Below, piece by piece: positions 61,539 to 64,000 of a stretch of 64,000 bases of DNA. Location of the stretch: positions 3,778,501 to 3,842,500 of the forward strand of contig NZ_CP054916.1 of NCBI RefSeq assembly GCF_013364155.1, written 5' to 3'. Position numbers and translations under genes: made by a program. The notes under the pieces were generated by a model that worked only from the letters and a program-made list of their open reading frames with translations, was not told the DNA's origin and ran no database searches. How positions within the stretch are numbered: position 1 is the first letter of the stretch; each line of letters starts with the position of its first letter. The stretch comes from Streptomyces sp. NA02950 (GTDB lineage Bacteria > Actinomycetota > Actinomycetes > Streptomycetales > Streptomycetaceae).

Positions 61539-61699
61539 TCCATACTCCTTAGGGATTCGAACCGGGCAATCTCCTGGAAGATTTGCTCATCTCGTCCTCC
61601 TTTCCACGCACATTCAGGCGTTTATGTGATCAATCATCCGATGAGCCTAATGCGACGAGCGGCGCGGCAGCGTGTCCTTACGCACACCACCGGGCCGAA

Positions 61700-61742
61700 G
61701 CGGGCCGGGGCCTGGCCCGGGCCGGGCCCGGGCCGGGCCCGC
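61700..61742 (-). terminator. GC-only hairpin after the deacylase gene
   Basis: Alternating GGGCC/GGCCC blocks run from 61700 to 61742 directly downstream of the stop of the minus-strand hydrolase. They can form several nested stems. Confidence 0.55.
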
Positions 61743-63485
61743 TCAGGCTCGGGTGGTGACCGTCCGGGTATGGCGGCCGGAGCGGAGCACCGTACCGGGG
61801 ACCGCCCCCGTGACCATGTCGTCCCGGACGGTCTCCACCCCGCCCACCCGGACGCTCACCACGCCCACCGCCCGCGAGTCCAGCCGCGGGCTGTCGCCGG
61901 GCAGGTCGTGGACCAGGGTGGCCTGGCCCGCGTCGATCCGCTCGGGGTCGAGGAGGACCAGGTCGGCGTGGTAGCCCTCGGCGATCCGGCCCCGGTCCCG
62001 CAGTCCGAACAGCCGCGCCGGGTCGTCCGTCAGCATCCGTACCGCCCGCTCCAGACCGACCAGCTTCCGGCCGCGCAGACAGTCGCCGAGGAAGCGGGTG
62101 GTGTACGGGGCGCCGCACATCCGGTCCAGATGGGCCCCCGCGTCCGAACCGCCGAGCAGGACGTCCTCGTGTTCCCAGGTCTGCCGCCGCAGCTCCCAGC
62201 TGGCCGGGTCGTTGTCGGTCGGCATCGGCCACAGCACCGTACGCAGGCCGTCGGCGGCGCAGATCTCCACCAGGCAGCCGAACGCGTCCTGTCCGCGCTC
62301 GGCCGCGATGTCACGGACCACCCGGCCGGTGAGCCCGGCGTTGGCCTCGCTGTAGGTGTCGCCGATGACATAGCGCTCGAAGTCGGCCAGTCGCCGGAAG
62401 ACCCCGGCCTCGGGACTCCGGGCGCCGCGCAGCATCTCCTCCCGTACGGCGGGGTCGCGGAGCTTCGCGATGCGCTCGGCGACCGGCAGCCCGAGGACGT
62501 CGCCCCATCCGGGAATGAGGTTGAGCGCACAGAAGGTGCCCAGCGACATGTTCATGGGGGTGAGGATCGGCATGGTGAGCGCGACGATCCGGCCGCCCGC
62601 CTTGCGGGCGCGTTCACTGGCCAGGAGCTGGCGCGGCACCCGCTCCGGCACGGCCGCGTCGATGGTCAGCACATTCCAGTTGAGCGGGCGTCCGGCGGCG
62701 GCGCTCATCTCCACCAGCAGATCGATCTCCTCGTCCGCGAACCGGTCCAGACAGCCCGCGACGATCGCCTCGATCTGGGTCCCCTCGTGGTCGGCGACGG
62801 CCCGGGACAGCGCGATCAGTTCCTCGGGCCGGGCGTGCCGGGAGGCGACCGGCTGCCCGTCGCCGTCGGCGTGGGTGGCGGACTGGGTGGTGGACAGGCC
62901 CCACGCCCCCGCGTCCATCGCCTCGTGGAACAGCCGCAGCATCTCCTCCATCTGCGCGGGGCCGGGTTGTCCGCCGATCGCGTCCTCGCCCATCACATGG
63001 CGGCGCAGCGCGCAGTGCCCCACCATGAAGCCCGCGTTGACGGCGGTCCGGCCGTCCAGCGCGTCGAGGTACTCGCCGAAGCCGTGCCAGTCCCAGGGCG
63101 CCCCCTCCTCCAGCGCGACCAGCGACATCCCCTCGACCCGGCTCATCATCCGCCGGGTGTAGTCGGCGTCGCCGGGGCGCTCGGGGTTGAGCGGTGCCAG
63201 GGTGAAGCCGCAGTTGCCGCCGACCACCGTGGTCACCCCGTGGTTCATGGAAGGGGTGGCGCAGGGGTCCCAGAAGAGCTGGGCGTCGTAGTGGGTGTGC
63301 GGGTCGACGAAGCCGGGCGCGAGCACCAGCCCGGTGGCGTCCTCGGTGGACCGGGCGGGCTCGGTGACGGACCCGGGCCCGGCGACGGCGACGATCCGCC
63401 CGTCGCGGAGGCCGACATCGGCGGTGCGGGACGGCGCGCCCGTACCGTCCGCGAGGGTGGCGCCCTTGATCAGGTGGTCGAGCAC
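61743..63485 (-). CDS. N-acyl-D-amino-acid deacylase-like amidohydrolase
   Basis: A 580-residue amidohydrolase. VLAPGFVDPHTHYDAQLFWD (about 54-73) carries the HxH metal site. VVGGNCGFTLAP has the cysteine ligand position of D-aminoacylases, DAGAWGLSTTQS follows, and LLGGSDAGAHLDRMCG holds the catalytic aspartate. The small beta domain uses both ends (MLDHLIKGATLADG and YHADLVLLDPERID). It likely hydrolyses an N-acyl-D-amino acid or cyclic amide. GTG 63485 follows GAAGGGATG. In tandem with the LLM gene, 37 bases away. Confidence 0.92.
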   Translation of the reverse strand: MLDHLIKGATLADGTGAPSRTADVGLRDGRIVAVAGPGSVTEPARSTEDATGLVLAPGFVDPHTHYDAQLFWDPCATPSMNHGVTTVVGGNCGFTLAPLNPERPGDADYTRRMMSRVEGMSLVALEEGAPWDWHGFGEYLDALDGRTAVNAGFMVGHCALRRHVMGEDAIGGQPGPAQMEEMLRLFHEAMDAGAWGLSTTQSATHADGDGQPVASRHARPEELIALSRAVADHEGTQIEAIVAGCLDRFADEEIDLLVEMSAAAGRPLNWNVLTIDAAVPERVPRQLLASERARKAGGRIVALTMPILTPMNMSLGTFCALNLIPGWGDVLGLPVAERIAKLRDPAVREEMLRGARSPEAGVFRRLADFERYVIGDTYSEANAGLTGRVVRDIAAERGQDAFGCLVEICAADGLRTVLWPMPTDNDPASWELRRQTWEHEDVLLGGSDAGAHLDRMCGAPYTTRFLGDCLRGRKLVGLERAVRMLTDDPARLFGLRDRGRIAEGYHADLVLLDPERIDAGQATLVHDLPGDSPRLDSRAVGVVSVRVGGVETVRDDMVTGAVPGTVLRSGRHTRTVTTRA

Positions 63486-63522
63486 GGCTGGACATCCCTT
63501 CGTCTCGGCGGCAGGACAGGGC

Positions 63523-64000
63523 CTATCGGCCCGCCGTGCGGCGGAAGCGCGTGGTGCGGTGGACGGGATCGGTGTCGATCTTCGGGATCACCTGCTCACC
63601 GATGAGCTTGATGGTGTTCATGGTGTCCTCGTAGCCGATGCCGATCGGCAGCCCGAACGACAGCTGGTCGGCCCCGGCCTGCTCCCACCGCTTGCACTGC
63701 CGGAAGACCTCGTCCGGGTCGCCGCAGACCATCAGCTCCTCGGCGATGAGGAGTTCGATGATCTCCTCGGTGTAGTCCGGCAGCAGTTCCGGCCACTGCG
63801 GGATGCCGTCGGGCCGGGGGAAGGTGTCGTGGTAGCGGAACAGCAGCGACTGGAGGTGGTTGAGCCCGCCGCCGACCGCGATCCCGACCGCCTTGGCGTG
63901 GGTCTCCGCGCAGATCGCGGTGGAGGTCACCATCACGTTGTCGTTGACGAAGCCGCCGACCGGCTCGGCCCGTTCGACGGCGGTCTTGTAGGAGTCGAGC
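63523..64000 (-). CDS. LLM-class flavin/F420-dependent oxidoreductase, C-terminal part (cut by window edge)
   Basis: Only the last 158 codons lie in the window; the frame is open to position 64000 and the start is outside. The visible part reads GFVNDNVMVTSTAICAET, LLPDYTEEIIELLIAEELMV, CGDPDEVFRQCKRWEQAGAD and QLSFGLPIG, the usual end of luciferase-like monooxygenases (bacterial luciferase fold). It probably forms an operon with the deacylase-like gene downstream. The cofactor, FMN or F420, cannot be decided from this part. Confidence 0.88.
   Translation of the reverse strand, partial: LDSYKTAVERAEPVGGFVNDNVMVTSTAICAETHAKAVGIAVGGGLNHLQSLLFRYHDTFPRPDGIPQWPELLPDYTEEIIELLIAEELMVCGDPDEVFRQCKRWEQAGADQLSFGLPIGIGYEDTMNTIKLIGEQVIPKIDTDPVHRTTRFRRTAGR

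Overview
The window looks like chromosomal DNA of a Streptomyces or close relative. GC is very high with third-position GC bias. GTG starts, ATGA/GTGA gene overlaps and a few rare TTA codons are present. So are typical genus families: a DUF5753/DUF397 regulator pair, a GOLPH3-like protein, F420 enzymes, and Ku with a lysine/alanine tail. No rRNA gene, complete tRNA gene or CRISPR array was seen.

Layout. 1-5660: an IclR regulator behind a 25-bp-arm palindrome, decayed sequence, then an MFS transporter and an amidohydrolase. 5661-6401: non-coding DNA with hairpins and a tRNA 3'-end-like fragment. 6402-10886 (minus): a five-gene operon with a split ThDP decarboxylase of the sulfopyruvate/phosphonopyruvate type, a threonine-synthase-like PLP enzyme, a FemAB/GNAT-like acyltransferase and an EamA transporter. 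Two of its genes carry TTA codons, so it looks like a small, bldA-dependent specialised-metabolism operon. 11312-12737: a divergent SDR/MarR pair with an operator. 13397-16898: a regulator plus three genes for carnitine to glycine betaine. 17064-24849: methyltransferase, XRE regulator, a small TTA-containing gene coupled to a D-cysteine-desulfhydrase-like gene, a bacterial NHEJ set (LigC-like ligase, LigD-like polymerase, Ku), and an NmrA-like/TetR divergent pair. 25003-27082: a ribosome-protection GTPase with a possible leader ORF. 27079-27270: a MITE-like element that supplies the stop codons of both flanking genes.

27267-38497: two IPT/TIG-repeat proteins are divergent from a tightly coupled five-gene operon. 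It encodes a trypsin-like protease (two TTA codons), a PknG-like kinase, a vWA protein, a GlnX-like membrane sensor and a solute-binding protein. It resembles the mycobacterial GlnH-GlnX-PknG signalling system with two extra modules, and is one of the two most interesting loci; the ThDP operon is the other.

38518-64000: cell-envelope genes (sulfatase-like alkaline-phosphatase-fold protein, polytopic membrane protein, D,D-carboxypeptidase with a long acidic tail), the GOLPH3-like gene, the XRE/DUF397 pair, and two genes sharing a CTGACG-N3-CGTCAG operator. These are followed by an aminotransferase, GNAT, NTF2-like protein, a truncated mannosyltransferase, ADP-ribosylglycohydrolase, methyltransferase, FbiC (F420 precursor synthesis), two luciferase-like oxidoreductases, a Tat-exported PHP hydrolase, a secreted protein and an N-acyl-D-amino-acid deacylase-like hydrolase. 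The last gene is cut by the window edge.

All family names come from motif recognition by eye; no database search was run.
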